Shown: positions 1 through 9,854, counted from the stretch's first letter. The stretch is 64,000 nucleotides of DNA from Cytophagales bacterium (GCA_017303795.1 JAFLBR010000004.1:304584-368583); one strand, 5' to 3'. Notes: generated by a model not told the origin, from the sequence alone. Numbers and translations: made by a program.

Positions 1-1146
1 AAGCGATGCCTGGCTTTCGGCCAGTTCGCGTTCTTTCTTTTCGGTTTCGTATTGAATTTGAAGTTCGCGCACTTGTTTTACTTTTTCGGTTTGAAACAAA
101 CTATCGCGCAAGCGTAAATGATTGGATTGATGCGTGAATGCATCTTTGAAGTTTCTGGTTTTGCGATATAAATCGGCTAACAGCAAACTGGCATCGGCTT
201 GTTGTTGCAGGGCTTCGGCAGCTTGTGCAGTTTGCAGGGCTTGCTGCGAAGCGGTAATAGCAGCCGCAGTTTGCCCACTGGCATTGTACACTTCGGCTAA
301 CTTCAGGTAGCAATAGGCAAGTTCCTTGCGATTGTTATTGGCCCGATGGTTTTCAATGGCGCGCTGTAAAAAGGTAATAGCCTCAGCGGTATGGCCTAAC
401 TTTCCGTGTGCAACACCAGCATTACCAGTGGCTACAGCTTCAAAGCGCACATAGCCTAATTGATTAAAAAGTTTTTCGGCTTGTAAAGAATAGTATAACG
501 CGCTATCATAACGCTGCATAGCAATAAAAACCGAACCCATATTTACCTGGCACACGGCTGTTTCGTAATCGCGTTTTAAAGAAACGAATTTTCTCAAGGC
601 TTCTATATAGTTGGTGATGGAGTTTTGATAATCGCCCATTCCTTTAAACACCACACCCAGATTAACATTTACCAATGCCAGTTTTATTTCGCTGCCGTGT
701 CTTTTGTAAAGTTCATACGCTTTCAGGTAGGCTTGCACGGCATCGCTGTAGCGACCTTGTTCATCGTAAATAACGGCAATGTTATTAATTGTATTAGCCA
801 TGCCCAGCGAATCTTTCAGGCGCGTGCGGATTTGCAATGAGCGTTCATCGTAGGCCAGTGCTTCGGGGTAGCGACTTTGTACCTGATACGTGATGGCGAG
901 GTAGTGCAGCGTTTCAGCAAATAATTCCGTGTCGGTTTCGCTTTGCAGATTTAATGCCTGCATGCCGTATGAACGGGCTGAGTCGGCCTGCACATAGGCA
1001 TAGGCATAACAAAGTGTGTTTAAGGTTTTAATTTTTGTTTCGCCTGCAGAAACTTTTACAACCTGCTTAAGCGAATCAATGTTTTCCTGTGCTGTTGTCG
1101 AAAGACTGAAACAAAGAAAGAGCAACCCAAAAAAAGACCGCATCAT
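1..1146 (-). CDS. TPR-repeat signalling protein, C-terminus beyond the window
   Basis: Reading the minus strand from ATG at 1146 (ATGATG, two possible starts) gives 382 codons without a stop, running off the left edge. A short signal peptide (MMRSFFGLLFLCFSLSTTAQ) is followed by tetratricopeptide repeats; motifs such as YPEALAYDERSLQI, YSDAVQAYLKAYELY and YDSALYYSLQAEKLF are visible. The last visible part (QVRELQIQYETEKKERELAE) is the coiled-coil linker that in Bacteroidota normally precedes a membrane helix and then a histidine kinase or a LuxR/AraC-type output domain. The output domain is not in the window, so the class cannot be fixed. An exported sensory protein is likely. Confidence 0.8.
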   Translation of the reverse strand, partial: MMRSFFGLLFLCFSLSTTAQENIDSLKQVVKVSAGETKIKTLNTLCYAYAYVQADSARSYGMQALNLQSETDTELFAETLHYLAITYQVQSRYPEALAYDERSLQIRTRLKDSLGMANTINNIAVIYDEQGRYSDAVQAYLKAYELYKRHGSEIKLALVNVNLGVVFKGMGDYQNSITNYIEALRKFVSLKRDYETAVCQVNMGSVFIAMQRYDSALYYSLQAEKLFNQLGYVRFEAVATGNAGVAHGKLGHTAEAITFLQRAIENHRANNNRKELAYCYLKLAEVYNASGQTAAAITASQQALQTAQAAEALQQQADASLLLADLYRKTRNFKDAFTHQSNHLRLRDSLFQTEKVKQVRELQIQYETEKKERELAESQASL

Positions 1147-1199
1147 ATCAGGCAAAGTAATGCGCAAACATCGCGCAAGCAAACCTTTAGTGTAAGGAA

Positions 1200-1239
1200 A
1201 GCACCAGCATAAATTTATTCACTGAATTATGCTGGTGCT
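1200..1239 (-). terminator. Hairpin terminator downstream of the M1 peptidase
   Basis: The 13-base arms AGCACCAGCATAA (1200-1212) and TTATGCTGGTGCT (1227-1239) are perfectly complementary around a 14-base loop. The hairpin lies 8 bases past the stop of the minus-strand M1 peptidase and is followed on that strand by a T-rich stretch (TTTCCTTA). It also separates that gene from the TPR gene further downstream. Confidence 0.7.
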
Positions 1240-1247
1240 GATTTTAA

Positions 1248-3212
1248 TTACTCTTTTGGCCACACATTATCTTTCACTTCAGTATCCGGAAAGCGACCGT
1301 AAGGATCTAAGGTTATCTTTTTGATTTTGCGATCACCAAAAGTTAAACCGGCTTCGAATGTGCGCTTGCCATCAAACCAAACCGATACCGGCCAGGTAAC
1401 AATAGCGGTGTTGGCATCAAGCATTTTAGCATTATCCATTTTTTTAAGTGCTGCACCTTCGGTTTCAAACTCAACTTTCAACACAACGGGCGATGGCATC
1501 TCTCCGGCCTGATGTATGGTTACGGTTGTTTTTCCCTTAGCGGATTTCACATCTTTAATAGAACCATTAACCGACTCGGTTGTCCATAACCAATAATACC
1601 AGAACCATTCTAAATCCTGATCAAGCGCATTGTTCATAAAGAAAATATAATCCCAAGGCGATGGATGTTTGTAACTCCAGGCTGCTGTATATTCCTTCAT
1701 CGCTTTGATAACCGCTTCATCGCCCACAATGCCACCCAGCATAGAAAGCATGAGCGGAGTTTTTTGGTACGTTTGAAATCCATAGTACATACCAGCATCA
1801 TTGGCACTCCACATCATTGGTGGTTCGGCTTCTTCACCACTTATGCGGCCGTAACTTTGACCAAGCCCATCCAGATTATACGGTTTACCTTCAGCATCAG
1901 CATCTGAAAGAATGTTCATGTATTGATTAAAACCTTCATCCATCCAACCGTAACGGGTTTCGTTTGTGCCTAACATCATGGGCCACCATTGATGTGCCGT
2001 TTCATGATCGGCCGCACCCTGGTTGGAATTTATTACCATAGGATACTCCATACCAGCACTTGGCCCATCTTGAAGTGTAAGTTGTGGAAACGGATAAGGC
2101 GCCCACAGTTTTGAATAATACTCTAATGCATGGCGTGTAATCTTACCAGCTTGTTCAAAATATTTTGCTCGTTCAGGTAAGTACACCATGTAAATAGGAA
2201 CATAACCCTTGCCGGGGATGTTAGCCCGGGTTGCTTTCCAGATAAAGTTTTCGGCTGTAGCCCATGCAAAGTCGTTTACTTTATCGGCAACAAAATGCCA
2301 CGTTAGTTTTTCACTGGTAGCTGTGCGGGTTTCGGTTTCGCCAACCAATGTTATTTCTTCATCGGAAGTAAGAACGGTTGTTAATCGTTGGCGCGTAGTT
2401 TCAGTTAATACTTCATTAGGGTTTTGAAGCACACCCGTTCCGCTTACAATCCAGCCACCAGGCACGGTAATGCGCACATCAAACTTGCCGAAGTTGTTGT
2501 AGAATTCGGCAGGCCCGAGGTACGGACTGGTTTCCCAACCGCGCAGATCATCGTACTTGGCTAAGCGTGGAAACCATTGTGTGGGTTGAAACAGTTTGCT
2601 GTCGAAGCGTTGTGTCATGCGGTGGCCGCGACCATTCGGGCCTCCGGGTAATTTGGTATGCCAGGCAATTTCAAGTTCGGCTGTTGTTCCGGCTTTGATG
2701 GCTTCATCTAAAATGAGTGTAGCTACCGTGCGATTAAGATTTACCACTGCCAACTTCGGTGCTTCGTTACGCATAGCAGGGGTTGCTTTCAGATCAACTT
2801 GTTTGCCCGCGATTTTAATGCTGGTTACAATCATGCCTTCGGTGGCTTCTGCAGGTGTGGAGGAACCGCGAGGTACATCGGCCCGGAAGATGTTATGATC
2901 CAGGCGCAGCGCTATTGTTTTAAGATCGTCTTTACTATTATTATGAATGATAATTTTTTCGGAACCGGTAATGGTTTGTGTAGCCGGATCAAGGCTTGCT
3001 TGAATAGTGAAGTCCGTTTCTAGTTGCCAGTAATTGGGGCCGGGCTTACCTGAGAAATCGCGCGTGCCGGCATCAAAAGCTTTGCGGATGGAGTTTGTCA
3101 GGGGCACATCTTTGCGGATGGCGCGAGTGGAGGTTTCAATGGATTTACGAGGTTGACTTTGTGCAAGCGTTACCAGGCACAACAACAAAAGCGATAAGAC
3201 ACGGAATTTCAT
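1248..3212 (-). CDS. M1 family metallopeptidase (aminopeptidase), exported
   Basis: A zinc aminopeptidase of 654 residues that removes N-terminal residues from peptides outside the cytoplasm. The start at 3212 (MKFRVLSLLLL) is preferred over the longer frame because it begins directly with a signal peptide ending near AQSQ. The catalytic signature is complete: HETAH at about residues 403-407, followed after 18 residues by the third zinc ligand in GWMDEGF (about E426). The substrate-binding motif appears as GMEYP, a variant of the usual GAMEN, about 15 residues before the zinc site. The C-terminal part looks like a beta-sandwich. It stands alone between a terminator and a 175-bp upstream gap. 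Confidence 0.93.
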   Translation of the reverse strand: MKFRVLSLLLLCLVTLAQSQPRKSIETSTRAIRKDVPLTNSIRKAFDAGTRDFSGKPGPNYWQLETDFTIQASLDPATQTITGSEKIIIHNNSKDDLKTIALRLDHNIFRADVPRGSSTPAEATEGMIVTSIKIAGKQVDLKATPAMRNEAPKLAVVNLNRTVATLILDEAIKAGTTAELEIAWHTKLPGGPNGRGHRMTQRFDSKLFQPTQWFPRLAKYDDLRGWETSPYLGPAEFYNNFGKFDVRITVPGGWIVSGTGVLQNPNEVLTETTRQRLTTVLTSDEEITLVGETETRTATSEKLTWHFVADKVNDFAWATAENFIWKATRANIPGKGYVPIYMVYLPERAKYFEQAGKITRHALEYYSKLWAPYPFPQLTLQDGPSAGMEYPMVINSNQGAADHETAHQWWPMMLGTNETRYGWMDEGFNQYMNILSDADAEGKPYNLDGLGQSYGRISGEEAEPPMMWSANDAGMYYGFQTYQKTPLMLSMLGGIVGDEAVIKAMKEYTAAWSYKHPSPWDYIFFMNNALDQDLEWFWYYWLWTTESVNGSIKDVKSAKGKTTVTIHQAGEMPSPVVLKVEFETEGAALKKMDNAKMLDANTAIVTWPVSVWFDGKRTFEAGLTFGDRKIKKITLDPYGRFPDTEVKDNVWPKE

Positions 3213-3387
3213 ATCAGGATAGAATTTATTGGCAGGCAACTTAAGAAAGAAAATCAGGCATTGCCAGAGGAAAGGGATGAGGGGTTATTAATGGCATCCG
3301 CATCGTAACTTAAAATAATTTAGAACATTTGAGATTTGTGAGTTTGTTTCGTGTTATTTTAAAGCGGCATATTCTTAGTTAAGAAAA

Positions 3388-4272
3388 ATGAAAAAAGCTT
3401 TTTTGATTATACTACTACTGGTTGTCCTTACCTCTGAAGGACAAATCAACAATCAGGAATTTTACAATCTTGTAAAGCTTGGAGAGATATACTCTAAAAA
3501 TGTCAATGCTACAGGTAATGATTTCAAAAAATCGGTCGAAGAACTCAGAACACCTGAACTTAATCATATTATTGACGCATTAATTGCAATTGGAGAAGGT
3601 GATGGAAAACTTTTTTCTAAGGAGTTTCTCTCCAAGCCATCCAAACAAGAATTAAAATATTGGTATGTGCTCAGGGAAATCCATTACAATAACCAATCGA
3701 AAAAGTCGGAACCAATTTCTAATGAGAACATTGCGAAAGAAACTATAGAAAAGGAGATTGATAGTCGTTGGTTATTGGATAACTACTATTATCGTATTCG
3801 AGGAGGAATCGCAAAAATGTTTAATGACAAAGACTTAAGTATTTATGACATTGACCTTAATAATTACAGTTTAGAAACCGAAACAGAAAAGGCTATTTTA
3901 TTTTTTTCTGTTTCAACAGCACTTACTCAGAGATTTCAGGTACTTCAAATGATGAAAAACTATGATAAACTTCTTGAGTTCGCGACCAAACTGCCAACCT
4001 TTAATGGGAAACCATATTATGAGTTTAAGTCATTTGACTTTGAGGATTTTGAATGGATTGGTTATGACAAGACTGAATTCTACAAGGAAAGGCATTTAGG
4101 TGGGCTTTACTCAGTATTGAACGGACACTTAGCGGCTCTTTCTGAAAAAGGTAAATCGGTCGAGATGAAAAACCTTTACTTTAATTCCATTCTATTTACT
4201 CCGCAATACTTCAAATATTCTGGAGGTATGGAGAATGATTTAAAAAAACTTTACGATCAGTCGAAAAAGTAA
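3388..4272 (+). CDS. Hypothetical exported protein, 294 aa
   Basis: I do not recognise a family. The protein begins with a clear signal peptide (MKKAFLIILLLVVLTSEGQ) and is then predominantly helical and rich in charged residues, with no visible catalytic motif. Its base composition is visibly more AT-rich than the flanking genes (many AAA, TTT and ATT codons), which may indicate later acquisition. It is followed after 29 bases by the first M20 hydrolase in the same direction, so it may share a transcript, but nothing ties its function to those genes. Confidence 0.7.
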   Translation: MKKAFLIILLLVVLTSEGQINNQEFYNLVKLGEIYSKNVNATGNDFKKSVEELRTPELNHIIDALIAIGEGDGKLFSKEFLSKPSKQELKYWYVLREIHYNNQSKKSEPISNENIAKETIEKEIDSRWLLDNYYYRIRGGIAKMFNDKDLSIYDIDLNNYSLETETEKAILFFSVSTALTQRFQVLQMMKNYDKLLEFATKLPTFNGKPYYEFKSFDFEDFEWIGYDKTEFYKERHLGGLYSVLNGHLAALSEKGKSVEMKNLYFNSILFTPQYFKYSGGMENDLKKLYDQSKK

Positions 4273-4301
4273 ACGAGATTATTTTTACCTAAACTCACGG
4301 A

Positions 4302-5609
4302 ATGAAAAACATCTTTTTTATTATCATCATCGTAAGCTTTACAAATGTTGTTTTAGCCCAACCCACAAAACTTCAATCCAAAACCGATGCTGATGCAAAA
4401 GCATTAGAATCCAAAATGATAGAACTGCGGAGATACTTTCACGAAAATCCGGAACTCTCAAACCGTGAATTTAGAACCAGCGCAAAAATTGTTGAACACT
4501 TAAAATCACTTGGGCTTGAAGTTCAATACCCCGTTGCCAAAACCGGTGTGGTTGCGTTGTTGAAAGGTGCTAAGCCCGGCCCGGTGGTAGCCTTACGTGC
4601 CGATATGGATGCGTTGCCCATTACCGAAAGAAACGGATTACCCTTCGCCTCTAAGGTTGTAGCCGACTTTGGCGGACAACAAACCGGAGTAATGCATGCC
4701 TGTGGCCACGATGCACACATGGCGATGTTATTAATTGCAGCCGAAATCTTAGCCAAACATAAAGCGGAACTAAAGGGAACTGTAAAATTTATTTTTCAAC
4801 CAGCAGAAGAAGGCGCACCTGCTGACGAGTGGCCCGGTGGCGCTGAGTTAATGGTGAAAGAAGGCGTGTTAGAAAATCCTAAAGTAGATGCCATCTTTGG
4901 TTTGCACGTTCAATCGTTGCTTCCTTCCGGACAAATTGCGTATCGCAGTGGTGGGCTAATGGCTTCGGTTGATGGTGTGGATATAAAAGTGAAAGGCAAA
5001 GGTGCACATGGTGCCACTCCGTGGGATAGTGTCGATCCGATTGTAGTAGCGGCACAGATTATACAAGGCTTGCAAACTATTGTAAGCCGACAAACAGAAT
5101 TGACAAAAGCTGGAGCCGTAGTTACCATTGGCAGTGTGCATGCAGGTGTACGCAGAAATATTATTCCCGAAGTAGCAGTGTTGGAAGGAACCATCCGCAC
5201 GTTTGATGACGACATGCAAAAGAAGGTGCATGAGAAGATTAAACTTACAGCAGAAAAAATTGCGGAGGGCTCGGGCGCAACAGCGGATGTAAATATTCTG
5301 GTCATGTATCCGGCCACAGTTAATCATGCCGAACTTACCAGCAAGATGGCGCCCTCACTAATTCGTACTGCAGGCGAAAAAAATGTAGTGGTAACACAAC
5401 CGGTTACCATGGCCGAAGATTTTTCGTTTTATCAACGCAAAGTGCCGGGCTTCTTTTTCTTTTTAGGCGGTTATCCGGCACACCTCAATCTTAAAACTCA
5501 ACCTACCCACCACACAGCCGACTTTATGATTGACGAAGCTGCGATGCTTACCGGTGTAAAAGCGTTGGTGAATTTAACGTTGGATTATTCAGAGGGCTGG
5601 AAGAAATAG
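4302..5609 (+). CDS. M20 family amidohydrolase (N-acyl amino acid hydrolase type), exported
   Basis: A metal-dependent amidohydrolase of the M20D/hippurate hydrolase type, which cleaves N-acyl or amino-acid conjugates. A signal peptide (MKNIFFIIIIVSFTNVVLAQ) puts it in the periplasm. Conserved elements are RADMDALPITE (about 99-109), the metal-binding HACGHDAH (132-139, Cys134 and His136), FQPAEEGAP, and the late AEDFSFY motif supplying the last ligand. The central dimerisation domain starts at about GVDIKVKGKGAHG. The next gene is a close paralogue 30 bases downstream, so this looks like a tandem duplication. The substrate is unknown. Confidence 0.92.
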   Translation: MKNIFFIIIIVSFTNVVLAQPTKLQSKTDADAKALESKMIELRRYFHENPELSNREFRTSAKIVEHLKSLGLEVQYPVAKTGVVALLKGAKPGPVVALRADMDALPITERNGLPFASKVVADFGGQQTGVMHACGHDAHMAMLLIAAEILAKHKAELKGTVKFIFQPAEEGAPADEWPGGAELMVKEGVLENPKVDAIFGLHVQSLLPSGQIAYRSGGLMASVDGVDIKVKGKGAHGATPWDSVDPIVVAAQIIQGLQTIVSRQTELTKAGAVVTIGSVHAGVRRNIIPEVAVLEGTIRTFDDDMQKKVHEKIKLTAEKIAEGSGATADVNILVMYPATVNHAELTSKMAPSLIRTAGEKNVVVTQPVTMAEDFSFYQRKVPGFFFFLGGYPAHLNLKTQPTHHTADFMIDEAAMLTGVKALVNLTLDYSEGWKK

Positions 5610-5639
5610 AGAAAACTTTTTAACTAACAACATAAACCC

Positions 5640-6941
5640 ATGAAGCCCTTTTTCCTGATTGTCATTTGTCTGTTCACTACTCAAATTATTGCGCAGGTAA
5701 ATCCCAAACTACAAACCAAACTCGATCAGCAAGCAAAAGAAATTGAAACCCGCGTAGTAGAATGGCGCAGGCATCTGCATCAAAATCCGGAGCTATCCAA
5801 TCGCGAAACACAAACCGCTGCGTATGTGGCCGAGCATTTGAAGAAGTTGGGATTGAAAGTACAAACCGGAGTGGCGCACACAGGTGTGGTTGCTTTATTG
5901 GAAACCGGTAAACCCGGACCGGTAATTGCGTTGCGTGCCGATATGGATGCCTTGCCTGTAACAGAACGAAACAGTTTGCCATTTGCATCGAAAGTAAAAA
6001 CAACATTTAATGGGCAAGAGACTGGCGTGATGCATGCCTGTGGGCACGATAGTCACGTAGCCATTTTAATGGGCGTGGCCGAAATATTGGTAAAGAACAA
6101 AGCTGAGTTGAAAGGTACAGTCAAGTTTATTTTTCAACCGGCAGAAGAAGGTGCACCTGTTGGCGAAGAAGGTGGTGCATCAATGATGGTAAAAGAAGGT
6201 GTGTTACAAAATCCAAAAGTGGAGGCAATCTTTGGGTTGCATATTAGTTCCGTTACTCCGCTGGGAAAACTTACCTACAAGCCCGGTGGTATGATGGCTG
6301 CGTCTGACACATACTCCATAAAAATTTTAGGTCGCCAGGCACATGGCTCTACTCCGTGGATGAGTATTGACCCAATTGTAGTATCGGCACAAATTATTAA
6401 TGGGTTGCAAACTATTATCAGCAGGCAAACGGAGTTAACCAAAGAAGCTGCGGTAATAACCGTTGGCCGGATTCAATCGGGCATTCGCGAAAACATTATT
6501 CCCGAAGAAGCATTCTTTGCTGGAACCATTCGCACGCTGGATACCGACATGCAGGATAAAATTCATGAGAAGATAAAACTAACCGCCACCAAAATAGCAG
6601 AGAGTGCCGGAGCAAAAGCTGAAGTAGTTATTCGCAGAGGTACACCCGTTACGTATAACGATCCTTCACTTACACAAAAAATGATTGCGAGTTTGCAGAA
6701 GGCTGCCGGTGCTGCTAACACATTTGAGATTAATGCGATTACCGGAGCGGAAGACTTTGCATTTTATCAGAAAGAAATTCCGGGCTTCTTCTTTTTTCTG
6801 GGTGCTATGCCACCCGATACCGATCCGGCCAAAGTACCTTCACACCACACACCCGATTTTATGATTGACGAAACGGCATTTGTTACGGGTGTAAAGGCCA
6901 TGCTAAATGTGACGGTAGATTATTTATTTGCGAAGAAATAA
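5640..6941 (+). CDS. M20 family amidohydrolase, tandem paralogue
   Basis: A second exported M20D-type amidohydrolase, 433 residues, highly similar along its whole length to the gene just upstream. The signal peptide is MKPFFLIVICLFTTQIIAQ. The metal motif HACGHDSH and the motifs RADMDALPVTER, FQPAEEGAP and AEDFAFY are all intact, so both copies should be active. Differences cluster after the catalytic acid (APVGEEGGASMMV against APADEWPGGAELMV) and in the dimerisation domain, which fits divergence in acyl or amino-acid preference. The gene ends just before a strong hairpin shared with the convergent gene. Confidence 0.92.
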   Translation: MKPFFLIVICLFTTQIIAQVNPKLQTKLDQQAKEIETRVVEWRRHLHQNPELSNRETQTAAYVAEHLKKLGLKVQTGVAHTGVVALLETGKPGPVIALRADMDALPVTERNSLPFASKVKTTFNGQETGVMHACGHDSHVAILMGVAEILVKNKAELKGTVKFIFQPAEEGAPVGEEGGASMMVKEGVLQNPKVEAIFGLHISSVTPLGKLTYKPGGMMAASDTYSIKILGRQAHGSTPWMSIDPIVVSAQIINGLQTIISRQTELTKEAAVITVGRIQSGIRENIIPEEAFFAGTIRTLDTDMQDKIHEKIKLTATKIAESAGAKAEVVIRRGTPVTYNDPSLTQKMIASLQKAAGAANTFEINAITGAEDFAFYQKEIPGFFFFLGAMPPDTDPAKVPSHHTPDFMIDETAFVTGVKAMLNVTVDYLFAKK

Positions 6942-6956
6942 GCACAACAATGTAAA

Positions 6957-6986
6957 AAGACAATCTGAGCAAAATCAGATTGTCTT
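6957..6986. terminator. Bidirectional hairpin terminator
   Basis: The perfect 12-base arms AAGACAATCTGA (6957-6968) and TCAGATTGTCTT (6975-6986) flank the loop GCAAAA. The hairpin lies between the plus-strand amidohydrolase and the convergent minus-strand lipoprotein gene, whose stop codon overlaps the right arm. A- and T-rich flanks on both sides suit termination from either direction. Confidence 0.75.
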
Positions 6987-7305
6987 AATTCTTCTTCCAG
7001 ATCAATATACCATCTGTTGCAGCAGTATGAAACTCCGGACAGTTGCCATCGCCATTGCCGGTTATGCCGCCTGATGGATGACAAATAAGATTGCAGTTGG
7101 AATCATAAACAGAATTGAACATATCGCAGCAATCGGCAGCTACGTAATAAACAATCTGATCTTCAAACCTGTACCGCCACACTTCAATAGGTTGCGGATC
7201 GTCTTTAATTAAACCCTTAACACAAGCAGGCGCATCAATGTCAACGGTCTCGCAGGTCATGTTCAGAAAAAGGGCAGCAATAAAAATCAACGCGAGTTTT
7301 TTCAT
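6985..7305 (-). CDS. Small putative lipoprotein, 106 aa
   Basis: Not assigned to a named family. The N-terminus MKKLALIFIAALFLNMTCETV is a lipoprotein signal with a plausible lipobox ending in Cys. The mature part is cysteine-rich for its size (CVKG, DCCDMF, NCNLICHP, NCPEF), suggesting disulfides. The motifs VEVWRYRFEDQIVYYV-like and DCCDMFNSVYDSNCNLICHP resemble a small domain family that recurs in Bacteroidota lipoproteins. Its start codon overlaps the stop of the upstream gene (ATGA), so the two are translationally coupled. Confidence 0.7.
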   Translation of the reverse strand: MKKLALIFIAALFLNMTCETVDIDAPACVKGLIKDDPQPIEVWRYRFEDQIVYYVAADCCDMFNSVYDSNCNLICHPSGGITGNGDGNCPEFHTAATDGILIWKKN

Positions 7306-7676
7306 AACTCTTCATTTATGGTTACTTCCTCCAGACACGTAATTTTTACGGTAGGGCCAACCATACAAATACTGGCCCCTTCCACTTCTTCAAAGCCGAT
7401 GATCACTTGTTTGCCATCAATAAACTCAAAATCAAAGAGCGGATCTTCAGTAATTTCTTTAGGAAGTGGCCCTGTTCCGCAATAACCAATTCTATTAGGC
7501 TCAAGCCGGGTGCCATCTTCAAGTTCAAACACAAACCCACAACCATCCAGCCCGGTAAGATCGCGCACCGTTGCCCGCACACCATCATTACACGATACCC
7601 GCATCAGGTTATCATCGCATGCCGAAAACATAATGGTTATTAATACAACGCTCCAAAAAGTCTTTTTCATAATCAT
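7302..7676 (-). CDS. Small putative lipoprotein, 124 aa
   Basis: Unassigned lipoprotein. The signal MKKTFWSVVLITIMFSACDDN ends in a lipobox (FSAC). Two ATGs, at 7676 and 7670, could start it, and the second gives the more typical MKK onset. The mature part contains VRDLTGLDGCGFVFELEDG and IGFEEVEGASICMVG with four cysteines, reminiscent of small beta-rich domains in Bacteroidota. It forms a two-gene operon with the next lipoprotein through a 4-base ATGA overlap. Function is unknown. Confidence 0.7.
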   Translation of the reverse strand: MIMKKTFWSVVLITIMFSACDDNLMRVSCNDGVRATVRDLTGLDGCGFVFELEDGTRLEPNRIGYCGTGPLPKEITEDPLFDFEFIDGKQVIIGFEEVEGASICMVGPTVKITCLEEVTINEEL

Positions 7677-7800
7677 TTTGCTTATGGAAGTTTAGACACG
7701 CTATCGGTTGTTTGGGTTGTAACTATCTTTCCATCGGTGTAAAAAATTCAGATTCTCTCGCAGATTCTTCTTTTCTTCGGCAACCAAACAACCTGAATTT

Positions 7801-9852
7801 ATGAGACGTGGCCTTTTCTTGCTACTGCTGGTATCGCATTTTGCTTTTTCACAACGCGTGCCCACCTTCGAAGAAGTAATTTCACTTCGTAATATTAATG
7901 GCGTAACAATGTCACCCGATGGTAAGGCAATTGCCTACACCGTGCAAACTACCGATTGGAATGAGAATCGGTACGATACAGAGATCTGGTTATGGCGCGA
8001 AGGTTCAGAGCCGTTTCAACTTACCAACAACGCGCGCAGCAGCAGTATGGCTCCTGAGTTTTCGCCCGATGGTAAATGGATTTCTTTTTTGTCGGATCGT
8101 GGAAATAAAAATCAGGTGTACCTGATGCGCATAGATGGTGGTGAACCGAAAGCGATTACGCGCGAAGAAGAAGGGGTTTCGTTTTACGAATGGCATCCTG
8201 CAGAGTCGCAAATTGTTTTTGTAAAATCAGAAAAAGAAGACAAGCTGAAGAAAGATCGCGAAAAGCGCTACGGAGTTTTTGAAGCCGATGATAAAGAGTT
8301 TACGCGTTCGCATTTATGGCAGATAGAGATAAAACCCGACCTGATTGATCCGGCTGAGTTTCCTTGCTATGAAACGGTTGATTCTCTTAAAGTAAAAGCC
8401 GGATGCATTCAGTGGCCAAAAGCTGAACGGTTAACAGAAGGTAATTTTACCGTAACCAGTTTTGTTATTTCGCCCGATGGAAAGAGCATTGCGTTTGGGC
8501 ATCAACCCGATCCGCTCATCAACTCGTTTCTAAAATCAGACATTTCCATTGTAACACTAACCGATAAAAAAATTACACCCCTTGTAACCAACGCAAGCAG
8601 CGATGCATTGGAAGATTGGTCGCCCGACTCAAAACAAGTTTTGTTTACTTCTAACGGAACAGATACAACTTCCAACTTCTATACTAACTCGCGGTTGTTT
8701 TCCATTGATGTAGCTACACGAGCCGTAAAGCCTCTTGCAAAAAATCTGGATGAAGACCTTGGCGGATTTACCTGGACAAAGTCAGGCATTTATGCATCGG
8801 TATGGAATAAAACAAAACGCCCGCTCTACAAAGTAGATCCTGTAACCGGAAATCACAGTGTATTGCTTTCAGCTCCGGAACAGATTTTTGGATATTCATT
8901 TTCAAGCGATGGTACAAAGGTTGCGTTTGTAGGGCGCAATGGAGATCAGTTGAGTGAAGTGTTTGTCTCAAACGTAAACAATCCACAGCCTACGCAAGTC
9001 ACAAAACTTACCAATCAGGTTGCGGGTTGGAAGGTTGCACAAAGTGAAGTGATAAGTTGGAAGAGTAAAGATGGTGCAACCATTGAAGGTGTCTTGCATA
9101 AGCCCGCTAATTATGATGCTTCGAAAAAGTATCCGTTAATGGTTGTGATACACGGTGGCCCAACCGGTATTGATACACCTACACCGGTACCCGGCTATGT
9201 GTACCCCATTCTGCAATGGCTTGATAAAGGGTGTTTGGTTTTGCGGCCTAACTATCGCGGCTCGGCTGGTTATGGCGAAGCATTCCGATCTTTAAATGTA
9301 AAGAACCTGGGCGTGGGCGATATGTGGGATGTAATGAGTGGCGTAGAACATCTTGATAAAAAAGGCATGATCGACAAAACAAAAATGGGTAGTATGGGTT
9401 GGAGCCAAGGCGGTTACATCTCTGCTTTTCTCACCACCAATACCGATGTCTTCAAAGCCATATCAGTTGGTGCGGGTATCAGCAACTGGATGACGTATAA
9501 TGTAAACACCGACATTCATCCGTTTACCAGACAATACTTAAAAGCAACTCCGTGGAGCGATGAATTGATTTATAAAAAGACATCGCCTATGACCAACATT
9601 AACAAAGCAAAAACCCCAACGCTAATTCAACATGGCGAGTACGACAGGCGTGTGCCCATTGCCAATGCCTATGAGTTGCTGCAAGGCTTGCGCGATAAAA
9701 ATGTACCGGCCGAGTTAATTGTATATAAAGGTTTTGGTCACGGTATTAATAAACCCAAAGAACGATTAGCTGCCACCTGGCATAATTGGCAATGGTTTAA
9801 TAAATATGTGTGGGGTGAGAAAGTGGAGATTCCTTTAATCGATAAGAAATAA
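7801..9852 (+). CDS. S9 family prolyl oligopeptidase-type peptidase, exported
   Basis: A serine peptidase of 683 residues that should release dipeptides or cleave oligopeptides in the periplasm. It has a signal peptide (MRRGLFLLLLVSHFAFSQ), an N-terminal beta-propeller with PD40-like repeats (SPDGKAIAYTVQ, SPDGKWISFLSD, SPDGKSIAFGHQ) and a C-terminal alpha/beta-hydrolase domain from about residue 410. The catalytic triad is visible: Ser535 in GWSQGG, Asp615 in EYDRRVP and His647 in GFGHGI. The architecture matches DPP-type S9 peptidases. It is monocistronic and ends at a hairpin. Confidence 0.93.
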   Translation: MRRGLFLLLLVSHFAFSQRVPTFEEVISLRNINGVTMSPDGKAIAYTVQTTDWNENRYDTEIWLWREGSEPFQLTNNARSSSMAPEFSPDGKWISFLSDRGNKNQVYLMRIDGGEPKAITREEEGVSFYEWHPAESQIVFVKSEKEDKLKKDREKRYGVFEADDKEFTRSHLWQIEIKPDLIDPAEFPCYETVDSLKVKAGCIQWPKAERLTEGNFTVTSFVISPDGKSIAFGHQPDPLINSFLKSDISIVTLTDKKITPLVTNASSDALEDWSPDSKQVLFTSNGTDTTSNFYTNSRLFSIDVATRAVKPLAKNLDEDLGGFTWTKSGIYASVWNKTKRPLYKVDPVTGNHSVLLSAPEQIFGYSFSSDGTKVAFVGRNGDQLSEVFVSNVNNPQPTQVTKLTNQVAGWKVAQSEVISWKSKDGATIEGVLHKPANYDASKKYPLMVVIHGGPTGIDTPTPVPGYVYPILQWLDKGCLVLRPNYRGSAGYGEAFRSLNVKNLGVGDMWDVMSGVEHLDKKGMIDKTKMGSMGWSQGGYISAFLTTNTDVFKAISVGAGISNWMTYNVNTDIHPFTRQYLKATPWSDELIYKKTSPMTNINKAKTPTLIQHGEYDRRVPIANAYELLQGLRDKNVPAELIVYKGFGHGINKPKERLAATWHNWQWFNKYVWGEKVEIPLIDKK

Positions 9853-9854
9853 AA

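Noticed and set aside
4910-5327. Antisense frames of 123-135 codons within the first M20 gene
   Set aside because: Shadow frames of a strongly conserved gene, with no domain or signal.
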